A stretch of 64,000 nucleotides of DNA from Primulina eburnea (lineage: Eukaryota > Streptophyta > Magnoliopsida > Lamiales > Gesneriaceae), in the NCBI RefSeq assembly GCF_022965805.1, contig NC_133117.1, positions 15,275,479-15,339,478 of the forward strand. Reading direction: 5' to 3'. The translations under genes were made by a program, and so were the position numbers. The notes under the pieces were generated by a model. That model did not search any database, was not told where the DNA came from, and saw only the letters and a list, made by a program, of their open reading frames with translations. Below, one piece after another: positions 23,548 through 34,336 of the stretch; the stretch's first letter is position 1; each line of letters starts with the position of its first letter.

Positions 23548-23768
23548 CTCGCGCTCGGGCGGTAATAAATTTCCGCCCGGGCGCGAGCTCGGCGCTCGAG
23601 CGGTCAAGATCTGCCGCCCGGGCGTGGGGAGTTCTGTCTCCTTGCCCTATTCGATGGCGCTCGGGCGGTTAAATACTACCGCCCGGGCGCCAAGCTTTCT
23701 GCCCGGAACATCTTTGGTTGAACATTGGCGCTCGGGCGGTCATCTTCTACCGCGCGGGCGCCATACTT
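23548..23768 (-). repeat. GCGCTCGGGCGG...CCGCCCGGGCGC hairpin array
   Basis: Four units. Each has GGCGCTCGGGCGG (or a variant), 7-12 bp of AT-rich DNA, then CCGCCCGGGCGCC, so each unit is a near-perfect inverted repeat. The array lies upstream of the TATA tract on the sense (minus) strand. Other A LTRs have GCGCATATGCGC at this spot. Confidence 0.85.
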
Positions 23769-23915
23769 ACTGCCCGAAATTCACATAATTCATATGTTTC
23801 AACCAATTTGGTCTCGGAGTGGCCCAACTATACTCCCATCCTTTCATAATCAACAAATCATCTCAGATTACGTTAATCATTTCAGATTACGTTAATCAAA
23901 TTCTTGGGCATTACA

Positions 23916-24311
23916 GCTCCTCTCAAGGGAGTTATGATATTTGGGAAGAAAGGGAAGTTGAGTCCTCGTTTTATTGGACCTTTCGAGATTCTTGATAGGA
24001 TTGGTGAGCGAGCTTATTGATTGACTTTGCCTCCGGACTTGGATAAAGTGCATAATGTATTTCATGTCTCAATGCTTCGTAAATATGTATCGAATCCAAC
24101 TCCTGTACTTCGTCACGAACCACTAGACTTAACGCCAAATTTTAGTTATCATGAACGGCCGGTACAAATACTGGATCGAAAGGTTAAAGTGCTTAGAAAC
24201 AAATAAATTGGGATCGTGAAAGTGTTATGGAGTAATCATATCATCGAAGAAGCAAAATGGCAACTCGAGCAAGAGATGAAGCAACTTTATCCTGACTTTT
24301 TTACATCTTGA
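23916..24311 (+). pseudogene. D pol C-terminus with chromodomain-like tail
   Basis: Continues the integrase C-terminal module (GKLSPRFIGPFEILDRIG, VFHVSMLRKY) into a chromodomain-like tail (YHERPVQILDRK, EEAKWQLEQEMKQLYPDFF), ending at the natural stop near 24311. A TGA at about 24019 (RAY*LTLPP) and a TAA near 24205 interrupt it. It closes the D coding region 30-40 bp before the polypurine tract. Confidence 0.9.
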
Positions 24312-24336
24312 TGTAAATTTCGGGAACGAAATTTTT

Positions 24337-24351
24337 ATAAGGGGAGGAGAA
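24337..24351 (+). promoter_or_regulatory. Polypurine tract of D
   Basis: ATAAGGGGAGGAGAA lies directly before the LTR start TGGTAATAGCC. It is the plus-strand primer site and fixes the 3' LTR border. Confidence 0.85.
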
Positions 24352-24739
24352 TGGTAATAGCCGACCGTTCATGTCTTTTATTATGAATTAAGGTATTTTT
24401 ATTGTGATAGTTTATGGCTTTACATTAGTATATGAATGGTAATGAAAGTTATAGAATGGAATAGATAATGGAAGGGTAGAATAGAAGGTTGAATTTGAGT
24501 TAAATAGGTAATGGAAGTGCTGTAACGGTATGAAACTGTGGCAGTAGTTGTGGTTTTTAGCATAATATTTTGTATATTGATCCAATTGATGTGAGGCCAC
24601 TTTCATTAGAAAGATAAGATATAAGGCTATGTTTTAAGTTTTGTTCAAATCACTGTGGAAGATAAGCCAATAGCGCCCCGAAGTGTGTCGTGCGTATCGT
24701 CATTCCTACAATGACACATGTTGGGCGAATGAGCGTAAC
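24352..24739 (+). repeat. D 3' LTR, first part
   Basis: Matches the D 5' LTR from 16066 to about 16455, with the opening changed to TGGTAATAGCC and small indels. Interrupted at 24740 by LTR-derived insertion F. The duplication GTAAC (24735-24739, 26867-26871) shows that F entered here. Confidence 0.9.
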
Positions 24740-24842
24740 TGTAAGGCTCGTGGTTATTAGTTTTTATTGACGAACGTTTCGGAGAATACGAGAATGCATG
24801 AAATGCAATGAGGGAAGAAAATACATGAGAAATGAGGGTTTT

Positions 24843-25155
24843 GCAAGACTGCACCAGCGCTTAGTACAAGAGTGCACCCGCGGTCATGCAATTGTGGATT
24901 TGAACAAGAAAAGTCGAAGCTACACCGCACCCGCGGTGCCAGTAAGACCGCACCCGCGGTGCATGTCCAGTAGGGGGCATGTTTTTGACATTTCGAGACC
25001 GCACCCGCGGTAAGATCAGACCGCACCCGCGGTGCAAAGACCGCACCTGCGGTCTTGCAGAGACCGCACCCGCGGTCTATGTTCTACATTTTGAATAGAA
25101 TTGCCGAGAGCTTGGCGCACCTGCGCTCCCTACAGTTACCGCACCTGCGGTCATA
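24843..25155 (+). repeat. CCGCACCCGCGGT array in U3 of F
   Basis: About ten copies of CCGCACCCGCGGT or variants (ACCTGCGGT, ACCTGCGCT). They contain the palindrome CCGCGG and sit between the LTR start and the leader. This is the same position as the arrays of different sequence in the other LTRs. Confidence 0.85.
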
Positions 25156-26281
25156 CGTGGAGAGTGAAAAATAATAACACTTGTCTATAACCATGCAATA
25201 TAGATGTGGTGGCCTTCTCTCCTTTATTACTCAGCACCTACAGCCGAGAGATCTTCAGAGAATTTTACTTGTGCTTTGTAGATTTGAAGAAAGATTGTGC
25301 AAGATTTAGCAATTCAAATTTGAATCCGAATTCGGTTTTGAACTCCTCTCATCATTAGCTTCAAGAGGATGTAAGTTTCCTTGAATTCCAGCATGTTTGG
25401 ATGTGTAGATGTTGGGGAAACTATGTTCTGCGTATAGATATATGTTCTTGTGATGATTATGAGTTTATAATCGAAAACAGAACGAAGAAATGATATCATA
25501 TGCGTTTGCTAGGAATTCCAGCGTGTTTTAAGAATAGATGGAGCGGAATTATTGTGTTCTAGTTTAATATTAAGATAGATTATTGATTCATAGTGTTGAA
25601 TGGGATAGAAATTGATAGAATGTGTATCAATGTATCTCTTTCAGATTTGATTGACAGACTTGATATCAACTTCGAGACTTCGAGTGATTCTAACGACAAG
25701 AAAGGTATAAACAATGTTGTTTGGGAAGCCACAACTCAAATAAGATATTATTTGAGTTTCCCAAACCAAAATCACATACTAGTATTGTTGTATATATAGT
25801 AACATGTTTATGACTTGTTTATAGAATTATATGCAAATCTTGTTACATGATTATGCTTTGATTATAGAAATGTATTTAAGCATGTAAGAATATTGTGATA
25901 TTCAGATATGAATATGAGCATGCTTTGTTACAGATTGATAGTCATTGCATTTAAGATAGGAGAGTCGTTGGCAGTCATTGTCAACTATCTAGATGTTCGG
26001 TGTATCTCAGCTTAGGAGCAGCCTCGACTCCTATTGCCAGCCGTTGTTACAGCTCAGACCGAAGTCTAGGAATAAGACGTACAGTCACCCCGAGTGGGAG
26101 GGTAGGTGACAGCCATTGACGTCTTATTCACACCGGGATCCCTAGAGTTCTAGTCGAGTCGAGTCCAGACATGGTTTGATTCGCATTGCATTGCATGTGC
26201 ATATGATGTCATTCATGATAGCATGTTTCATGTTTAATTGATTATATGCATGTATACATGTTTATACTGGGATTTGTTCTC

Positions 26282-26330
26282 ACCGGAGTTTCCGGCTGTT
26301 GTTATGTCTGTATGTGTGCATAACAACAGG
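26282..26330 (+). other. Stem-loop with compensatory change
   Basis: CCGGA-GTT-TCCGG is followed by CTGTTGTTATG...CATAACAACAG. Other copies read CTGTTGTC...GACAACAG. Here C has become T on the left arm and G has become A on the right arm, keeping the base pair and extending the stem with ATG/CAT. This supports selection or at least history as folded RNA. Confidence 0.75.
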
Positions 26331-26866
26331 TGGGACAGGATCTGGGTCACGCAGAGGATGAGAGATGGACATAGCGTGGTGATCTCGGGCATAGCAGAAG
26401 AACTAGTAGTTGTACTTTTGGCATGTACTGTATTTAATTACTAGTTGTCGAATATGGTTTGGAACCAAACATATTTGTATCTTATGTTTGTATATTATGT
26501 TGTTGAATAACATAGAATCTTCTTGTGTTAGCTTTCATTTGAGTTAATGTAAAAGCAAAAAATTTGACCCACTTTTATATGAACAATCCATTAAATCCCA
26601 AAGAAAAAGTTAGAGCCCGGGTCCCCACAAGCATCTAATAATATACATATCTGTATAAAACTACATTTCAGTATAAAGGTACAACACTGTACAACCTAAA
26701 TCTAAGGTTCAAATACTAATTTCAAGTATTAAAATCAAATCTATCCAAGTCCGGAATCACCACGCTAAACTCGTCTTCTCTCGTCGTCTTCTCGACCCTG
26801 TTTATCAGAACTGATAATTAAATCCCAACGATGATTAAGAAGATGATTAGCGTCCGGGTCCCCACA

Positions 26867-27236
26867 GTAACTCTTTACTCAGACCTTCAAATTACGTGAG
26901 GCCAATTGGAGATGCAAGCCAAGACATAGGGCTACAACTTTTATGTTTACCACTTTTCCTAATTCTGAAGGGAAAAGGCGTTTCGAAAACAATCTTTACA
27001 GTAATTGTGCACAGAGCGCGACCGAGCGGTAAGATTTGAACGCACGAGGGTGGCTGCTTCTAGATTTTTGGGTTTTTAACAATATGGTACGCGCTAGGGC
27101 AGTAATATGTGACCGCCTGAGCGCCTAGCAAGTTAAAAAATGTGTTTTGAAGTTTGGGAAGACATAAAATCGAACGGGATCATCTTTTTTACTCATTTTA
27201 CTTCTCTTCTTTTATCTCCATCGGCTTGGAAGCTAG
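26867..27236 (+). repeat. D 3' LTR, second part
   Basis: Begins with the second GTAAC and matches the D 5' LTR from about 16455 to 16820, including the degenerate GCGCGACCGAGCGG units. The match ends in CATCGGCTTGGA, after which B LTR sequence in reverse orientation begins. Confidence 0.88.
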
Positions 27237-27681
27237 GGTTAACTCACACTAATTTTTAACAACTATTCAATTAAAAATAAATACACACTAATTTTCTAAA
27301 ATTCTCCTTTTTAACAAATAGAATGCACAAAGCCAACTTTAGAAGTTTCGAAATTATAAACTCACTAATTACATAATTTAATTTTTAAAATAATAAACTA
27401 AATAAATTATTTAAAATGTCACATCCTCAACTTAAAATAAAATACTGTGTTTTAAATTGCCAAACTCGTCGCCGGTCTCCTTCCTCGATCCCGCATCAAA
27501 TAATCGCCTGAAACATGAAACTCGAAAAAACTTTTAACGTGCATCGCATAAATATAAATAATTTAAAAGAATGCATGTTTCACAAATTATGCATCACTAA
27601 ACTCATTTTAAAATTTAATAAAATGATTTAACAATTAAATAAATGCATGGGTTTTATGTTTGCTAAATTTGGGCTCTACAG
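27237..27681 (-). repeat. B LTR 5' fragment, reversed
   Basis: About 445 bp matching the first part of a B LTR on the minus strand. The right edge is an exact LTR start (minus TGTAGAGCCC), and the left edge is GTTAACTCACAC, also found at 29092. It duplicates sequence in the B2 3' LTR at 29092-31079. Polypurine and coding sequence do not follow it; reversed D LTR does. Confidence 0.85.
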
Positions 27682-28721
27682 TAAATGCTTTAAAAAATTT
27701 GGCAGAGTTTCCCCGTAAAAAAGAACTCACCACCTGCCTCAAGCAATAAAACCAATACATCATAAAACTTCCCGCAACTAATACATAAATATATTAAAAA
27801 AAATCAAAGCATTGCATTTGATTACCAAAATAATTTAGTCAAGTTTAAACTCCCAAAATATCAAATGTTTTACAACGAAAGATATTCACCACATCAACCA
27901 TTTCAAAAAAAAATAAATTCTTAACCATCCATAGACAAAATAATCATTTCATCATTCCTCCAAGCTTGGCACATTTCTTTCTTCCGTCTCGACACTACGT
28001 CTTATCAGTCTCGGTTACCTGCATCTGCATCTCATGAACATAACTGAAATGAGTTATAAAAACTCAAGAAATATACCTTTAAATAACAAGTACATATACC
28101 ATAGTGTAAAGAAGGAATCCATACCATTTTTTAACCATAATATGCCATCAGTCAATAAAATGCGTATATAACAATTATAAGATGGCATCTATAGAACAAT
28201 TCATTTCTTTTCATTCGTATGACATTGATAGGTCATCAGTCAATATTACACATGTATGTCTAAGTCAAAATCAGTCACAGTAAATGTCATTATGTTAATC
28301 GACTTCAGTCAAGTGGGTTTAGAATTACCATAGGTAACACCACATTACCATATAACCATCAAGCCATAAAAACATTCATTGAAACATTTTATCAAACAAG
28401 TGGTCTGCATGCTAAAGAATTAGCTCCTTTACTTTGCTCTTGTAAACAATTTCATTTCTTTTCAATATATCATTACATACAATATACATAATCAATGATT
28501 TAAAGGAGTTAAAATCAGTAGAAACCTCATTTATCATATAAATAGATCGAGAGATGCATTCAAAGGAAAAGTCTACTTACAACCCAATATACAAGTAGTT
28601 GATTAGTTCTTGTGGGATTCCAACAACACAATAATAATAATAATACCATCAATTATTATATTAACAACCTTACCTCAACATTCAAACCAGAGAACTCAAT
28701 ATATTTCCTTCAATCACATAA
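27682..28721 (-). repeat. D LTR 3' portion in reverse orientation
   Basis: Matches the D 5' LTR from about 18004 back to about 16970 on the opposite strand: GGCAGAGTTTCCCCG against 17965, the ATT microsatellite near 28634 against 17040, and others. It is the part of the LTR missing after 27236. Inverting 27237-28721 would nearly restore a continuous D 3' LTR, short of about 150 bp. Confidence 0.82.
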
Positions 28722-29321
28722 TATTACTAGATCGATGCAGGAAAAACAGAATATACATGCCTTTTGATATTTAAAAATCACGATACGGCGATACTGAAGG
28801 GGAGACAGAGCGAGGCTTGATCCGGGACGAACGTGTCACTATTTTCTTGCAATAAAAATCACCAAAAACTTGCTGGAAATTCAAAAGGGAGGGGCGACTG
28901 CTCTAGGGTGTAGGAACCCTACGTTTTTCCTCTCCAAAATATTAAAGATCTGAAAATAAAATGTGTAGGTGTGTGTTGTGTGTTTTGGCCAGTGTAAAAA
29001 TATGTAAGTTTGTGTGAGTGTGTGAAACGTGTGTGTGTTTTGAATTAGGAGTAATTAGTGCTAATTTAACTAATTAAAATGCTAACAAAAGTTAACTCAC
29101 ACTAATTTTTAACAACTCCTCAATTAAAAATAAATACACACTAATTTTCTAAAATTCTCCTTTTTAAGAAATAGAATGCACAAAGCCAACTTTAGAAGTT
29201 TTGAAATTATAAACTCACTAATTACATAATTTAAGCTTTAAAATGCTAAACTAAATAAATTATTTAAAATGCCACACCCTCAACTTAAAATAAAAATAAC
29301 GTGTTTTAAAATTGCCAAACT

Positions 29322-30859
29322 TTTAATGCCCGAGATTTTATTACTATAATCAAACATTAATTAATTGAGAGAATTGATATTTCAAGAGCTAAGTAAGATA
29401 TGAAGGGTGAAGCCGGGCGCCGGTGCACTACAATCAAAATCTTGTACAGAACATTGGTGCCCGAGCGGTCAAAAAAGACCGCCCGAGCGCCAGTGCACCA
29501 CAAGGTTAGGATTCAGACAGAATTTCTGGCACCCGAGCGGTAGAAAATGACCGCCCGAGCGCCAGTGTATAACAACTTGAGTAGTAGGACATATTGTTCG
29601 GAGCCCGAGAGGTAAAGATTAACTGCCCCAACGCCGCCTGAGATGCAAGAAGAATAAGCCACGTCTCTTTGACATGCAATTGGATAGATATATATCCTTC
29701 ATTCCTTCAGAATTCAAGATTATTCAAGATATACATCCTTCATTCCTTCATCATAGAAATTTGATTATTCAAGATCCGCCTATCAGAATTTCAATCCGAA
29801 CACAGTTTTGTACTCCTCTTGTCAAGAGCTACACAAGAACGTAAGTTTTATTAAGTTCTAGCATGATTTGAAATTCATGTATGGGAGGAATTATGATTTG
29901 AAATTCATGTATGGGAGGAATTATGATTTTACGATATTCGATATCGTAAAATTGAAAATGGAACGAAGAACGGATACCGTATACAATTTTTATGATTTTC
30001 AGATGTTCCTGATTTGGTTATACAGATTTTTGGAGACCTTGATATTATATCTATTGATATATCATGTTGTTGAGTTATCTGGGATATCGTTATTGTGCCG
30101 TTATGCCGTTGACATGAATCTAGATTGAGTATTGAGAGCAGCTTGTGATTTGAATGGTATATTGATATTGTACCTATCGAACATGTCATTTCAGATTTGA
30201 TATTGACAGCTTCGAATCCAAGACTTCGACTTCGTCAGATCGACAAAAGAAAGGTATAAATCAATGTTAATCGGGAGATCGACTCGAGTTAGATTTGACT
30301 TGAGTTTCCCTAAACCACATACTTGTTTGTTATTGTTTTAATATCTTTGTATTATTTGAATGTATATGTCTATTCTATTGACTTATAGAATAACAGAGAA
30401 TAGAAGATAGATTACGAGAACGAGTCATTAGCAGAGGTGCCAAGTCTTGGGCAGAGGTTCCTAGACATTGAATGTTTGGTTATATCGATGTTGCTAAGAA
30501 GTAGATCGACTTTTATTGCTGAAATTCGATATATGTGCCTATGTCCGAGAACCGGGATCCCTAGACTAGAATAGATCAAAGTCGAGTCAGAGATATGAGT
30601 TGAGTTACAATTTTATATCATTTCATGTTTTAGATTGATACATTTTATTGATGATTGTATACTTTCTTCTATGCTTTTATATGATTGCATGTATACATTG
30701 ATTTGTACAACACATATACTTTTACTTTTGATATGTATATCGGATTGATTCCATTACGTTCCACATTTGTATATATAAAAAATATTAGACCTAGTTTATT
30801 AAATTGATCCAATTATTCCCAGGAACGATTAAGAAATGAATTATCACCCGGTCCCCACA
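29322..30859 (+). mobile_element. Solo A-type LTR in the B2 LTR
   Basis: A 1538-bp LTR whose start has decayed to TTTAATGCCC and whose end is GGTCCCCACA. The duplication is imperfect (AAACT at 29317-29321, AAAAT at 30860-30864). It has GCCCGAGCGCC hairpins at 29455-29635, a leader intron (donor 29841, acceptor 30209), and a TATATCGA...TTCGATATA hairpin near 30480. The CCGGA/GACAACAG stem-loop is missing, apparently by a deletion after 30700. Confidence 0.88.
29455..29640 (+). repeat. GCCCGAGCGG...CCGCCCGAGCGCC hairpins
   Basis: Three units of GGTGCCCGAGCGGT or CACCCGAGCGGT. Each is followed 8-10 bp later by the complementary ACCGCCCGAGCGCC. The last unit is decayed. Same position in the LTR as the other GC-rich arrays. 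Confidence 0.8.
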
Positions 30860-31079
30860 AAAATCGTCGCCGATCTCCTTCCCTCGATCCCGCATCGAAT
30901 AATCGCCTGAAACATGAAACTCGAAAAAATATTTTAACGTGCATCGCATAAATATAAATAATTTAAAAGAATGCAAGTTTCACAAATTACGCATCACTAA
31001 ACTCATTTTAAAATTTAATAAATGATTTAACAAATAAATAAATGCATGGGTTCTACGTGTGTTGAATTTGGGCTCTACA

Positions 31080-31093
31080 GTTCCTCCTCCACT
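31080..31093 (-). promoter_or_regulatory. Polypurine tract of B2
   Basis: On the minus strand AGTGGAGGAGGAAC lies directly before the LTR start TGTAGAGCCC. It is close to the B1 tract GTGGGGGAGGAAC. Confidence 0.85.
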
Positions 31094-31115
31094 TATATAA
31101 ATTTTGTTCTCGAAA

Positions 31116-34100
31116 TTAAATATTACCAAACAACTCCGGTTAGCGAATCCTCATATCTGTCTCGGTCTACCAAGTGGCTTCCTCTACTGATTGTTTAGCC
31201 ACCTGACTTTGACCAGCTTGATCACCTTGTTCCGAAGTCTACGCTCCTATCTGTCTAGGATTTTGACAGGTCTTTCCTCATACGATAGGTCTAGAGCCAA
31301 CTGTAACAGTTCATAGCTCAACACGAGCGAAGGATTAGCTAGGTACTTTCCCAGCATTGAGACATGGAATACATTGTGTACCCCGGTCAGATTCGGCAGA
31401 AGGGCAACACGATAAGCTAGTGTCCCAACTTTGTCAAGAATCTCAAACGGCCCAATAAACCTCGGACTCAGCTTGCCTCTCTTCCCAAATCTCATAACAC
31501 CATTCATACGTGCTATCTTTACAAAAACGTGATCACCGACGACAAACTCTAGAACCCTCCTCCTCTTGTCAGCATAGCTCTTTTGGCGACTCTGGGCGCT
31601 CTTCATTCTGTCTCGAATCTTGACCACCACATCTGCAGTCTGTTGAAATATTTCTGGACCAAGTTCTGCTCTTTCACCGACTTCGTCCCAAAGAATCGGC
31701 GATCTGTACTTCCTCCGATGTAATGCCTCGTAGGGAGACATACCTATAGATGATTGAAAACTATTGTTCTAGGTGAACTCCACTAGAGGTAGCTTCAATT
31801 CCCAAGTCCCTTGGAAATCGATCATACAGGCTCGCAATAAATCCTCCAAAATCTGTATCACACGCTCATACTGGCCATCTGTCTGTGGGTGAATCGTTGT
31901 ACTGAATAGCAACTTCGTCCCCATGGCCGCATGTAAACTCTTCCAGAAAGACTAGGTAAATCTCGGGTCCCTGTCAGACACAATTGACACTGGAATTCCG
32001 TGCAACCAATCTATCTACCTTATATAAGGCTCTGCTTACTGAGTCATGGAGAAAGTCGTCTTCATTGGCAAGAAGTGTGCCGACTTCGTAAGTCGATCCA
32101 CTATAACCCAAATGTAATTGAATCCTTTGACTGACTTCGGCAAACCAACAACGAAGTCCATGGTAATATTCTCCCATTTTCACTCGGGGATAGGGACTGG
32201 CTTAAGCGTTCCTGCTGGCCTTTTATGTTCTGCCTTCACCTGCTGACAAGTGAGGCATTCAGACACAAATCAACGGATATCTAGTTTCATACCTGGCCAC
32301 CAATACAGAAGCTGCAAGTCTTTGTACATCTTGGTACCTCTCGGATGGATGGAATACAGAGATGCATGTGCCTCTGACAGGATATCCTCTCTGATGGAGT
32401 CAACGTTAGGCACACACATTCTACCTATGTATCTCACAATACCATCAGACACTGATTAGAGTACACTGCCATTGGCTTCATCTTTCATCCTCCATTTCTG
32501 CAACTGCCCATCTGAAGGCTGTCCTCTGCGGATTCGATCTAGAAAATCGGATTTGACTGTCAGATTAGACAGTCTAGGAGCTCTGTCCTTACGGTAAACC
32601 TCTAGACCAAAACTTTGAATCTCAGACTGAAGAGGTCTCTATACTGAAAATTGTGCTATGATTGCAACTTTTCGGCTCAGGGCATCTGCCATAACGTTAG
32701 CTTTACCTGGATGGTAGCTAATTTTGCAATCATAGTCTTTTACCAACTCTAACTTCCGTCTCTGTCTCATATTCAGTTATTTCTGTGTGAAGAAATACTT
32801 GAGACTCTTGTGATCAGTAAATATCTGGCATTTCTCGCCATACAAGTAATGTCTCCAAATCTTCAACGCAAAGACAACAACGGCTAATTCCAGATCGTGA
32901 GTCAGATAGTTCATCTCATGCACCTTCAATTGCCTAAAGCATAAGCTATAACCCATCCCTGCTGCACCAAGACTGCGCCTAACCCGAGCTTAGATGCATC
33001 GGTGTATAACACAAAATCTCCTTGCCCTGATGGCATGCTAACACTGGCGATGAAATAATAGCCGCACTTCAAAGTGTCGAAGCTCTTCGGACATTCACCA
33101 CTCCTCACAAATTTTGCATTCTTCTTGATTAATGAAGTGAGCGGCACTGCTATCGACGAAAATCTCTGAATAAACTTTCTGTAGTAACCTGCCAAGCCTA
33201 AGAAACTGTGGATTTCTGATGCATTCTTCGGCTCAACCCATTCTTTGACTGCTGCTATCTTAGCTGGATCCAACTCGATGCCACTGCTAGATACTATATG
33301 ACAAAAAAAGGATACCTTCTCCAACCAGAATTAACACTTACTGAACTTCGCAAATAACTTGCGACTCTGCAAATTCTGTAAATCTATCCTCAAATGCTGA
33401 TTGTGCTCCTCATGGCTCTTTGAGTAAATAAGAATGTCGTCAATGAACAGTATGACGAATTAGTCTAGGTAAGGCTGAAATACTCGATTCATGAGGTCCA
33501 TGAAAATTGTTGGAGCATTTGTCAGTCCAAACGGCATCACCAAGAACTCATAATGCCCATACCTGGTTCTAAAGGCTGTCTTGTGAACATCTGCATTTTT
33601 ACCTTCAGCTGGTGATAACCTAATCGAAGATCTATCTTAGAGAACACTGTGGCTCCCTGCAACTGATCAAACAAGTCCTCGATCCTTGGAAGCGGGTATT
33701 TGTTCTTGATCGTTACCTTGTTCAATTCTCGGTAATCGATACACAGCCTCATGCTCCCATCTTTCTTTTTCACAAAGAGCACAGGTGCGCCCCCCGGTGA
33801 GAAACTAGGGCGAATGAATTCCTTTTCTAGGAGCTCCTGAATCTAATGTTTGTGCTCTAACATCTCAGCTGGAGCTAGCCTATGCGGTGCCTTATCGATC
33901 GGCACAGTGCCTGGCATAAGATCAATAATATAAAACTCTGGCATCGACAACACTATCAAATCGGAATATACTAGGTGGTCCTGCAGTTCTAGATCAATAT
34001 CTCTGACAACGCTGGTAGCTAACAATTCTTCCCCTGATGGGACTGTCACCGAGTAGTTCCTGTCAAGGTCGATAGACTTGATGTCTAAATGATTAACGAA

Positions 34101-34176
34101 TGTCTCCGAGATAAAGGAGTGAGTGGCTCTTGAATCTATAAGGGCCTTCGTAGCTAATCTCTTGATGAAAATATTT
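31116..34176 (-). pseudogene. B2 pol: protease, RT, RNase H, integrase, chromodomain-like tail
   Basis: Read on the minus strand. Protease has ALIDSRATHSFIS, where the catalytic-loop Gly of D-S-G is Arg. A deletion then joins SMPEFYII to DLMPGTVPID, removing the protease-RT linker. RT has [19 protein letters not shown] and FIDDILIYS (near 33430). RNase H has [14 protein letters not shown]. Integrase has EAHASLYSIHP and [20 protein letters not shown] near 32160, then GERAELGPEIFQQ and RFIGPFEILDKVG. The tail ends near 31116. There are frame breaks near 33595 and 32925, and stops including 33451 and 31247. A2 split the leader of this element, so its gag lies upstream at 34337-35405. Confidence 0.9.
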
Positions 34177-34335
34177 CTGAGAGACGTTAGCACCATGCAA
34201 CTTATATCCCAAAGTTCTAATAGTAGTCTTATGCAACAAAAGGCATCAAAAATTTCCAACTAGCATCCTAATAATCCCCATTCAAATTAACATGCAAGGC
34301 AAAAATTTAATACTGTACGGAATTAAATAAGTTAC
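34177..34335 (-). other. GT-AG bounded interruption between B2 gag and protease
   Basis: On the minus strand coding sequence ends TTGACAG, then GTAACTTATTT begins 159 nt of T-rich non-coding sequence ending GTCTCTCAG. Protease coding then resumes as AAATATTTTC. It has the form of an intron. Joining gives a one-base frame error, which could be a later deletion. Alternatively it is an unrelated insertion. The A4 copy has no such interruption at the matching site. Confidence 0.45.
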
Positions 34336-34336
34336 C

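Larger units (their letters stand above)
21874..23915 (-). mobile_element. Solo A-type LTR in D integrase
   Basis: A 2042-bp insertion. The plus strand starts TGTGGGGACCC and ends TTGGGCATTACA, the complement of an A-type LTR running TGTAATGCCC to GGTCCCCACA. The target duplication is imperfect (CCTCC at 21869-21873, GCTCC at 23916-23920). The D pol reading resumes directly after it. It contains the conserved stem-loop (22157-22206), a GAATCAGTC minisatellite, the leader intron (22915-23272, minus) and a GC-rich palindromic array. Confidence 0.93.
24740..26866 (+). mobile_element. LTR-derived insertion F
   Basis: Begins TGTAAGGCTCG and ends GGTCCCCACA, with the perfect duplication GTAAC. A full LTR seems to span 24740-26629, which also ends CCCCACA. 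It has a CCGCACCCGCGGT array, a leader with donor GATGTAAGTTT at 25371, and the conserved stem-loop at 26282-26330. The last 237 bp (26630-26866) contain a piece that looks like related LTR sequence in reverse orientation and then a second LTR end. The insertion may be an element whose interior collapsed by rearrangement. Confidence 0.8.
28722..31079 (-). repeat. 3' LTR of B2 (partial, interrupted)
   Basis: Minus-strand B LTR ending at its start TGTAGAGCCC (31079), next to the polypurine tract. Only about 0.8 kb of LTR is present; the rest is cut off at 28721 by the reversed D segment. A solo LTR (29322-30859) splits it within the CCAAACTCGTCGCC phrase seen intact at 27465. It matches the leader part of the B2 5' LTR near 57800-58130. 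Confidence 0.87.
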
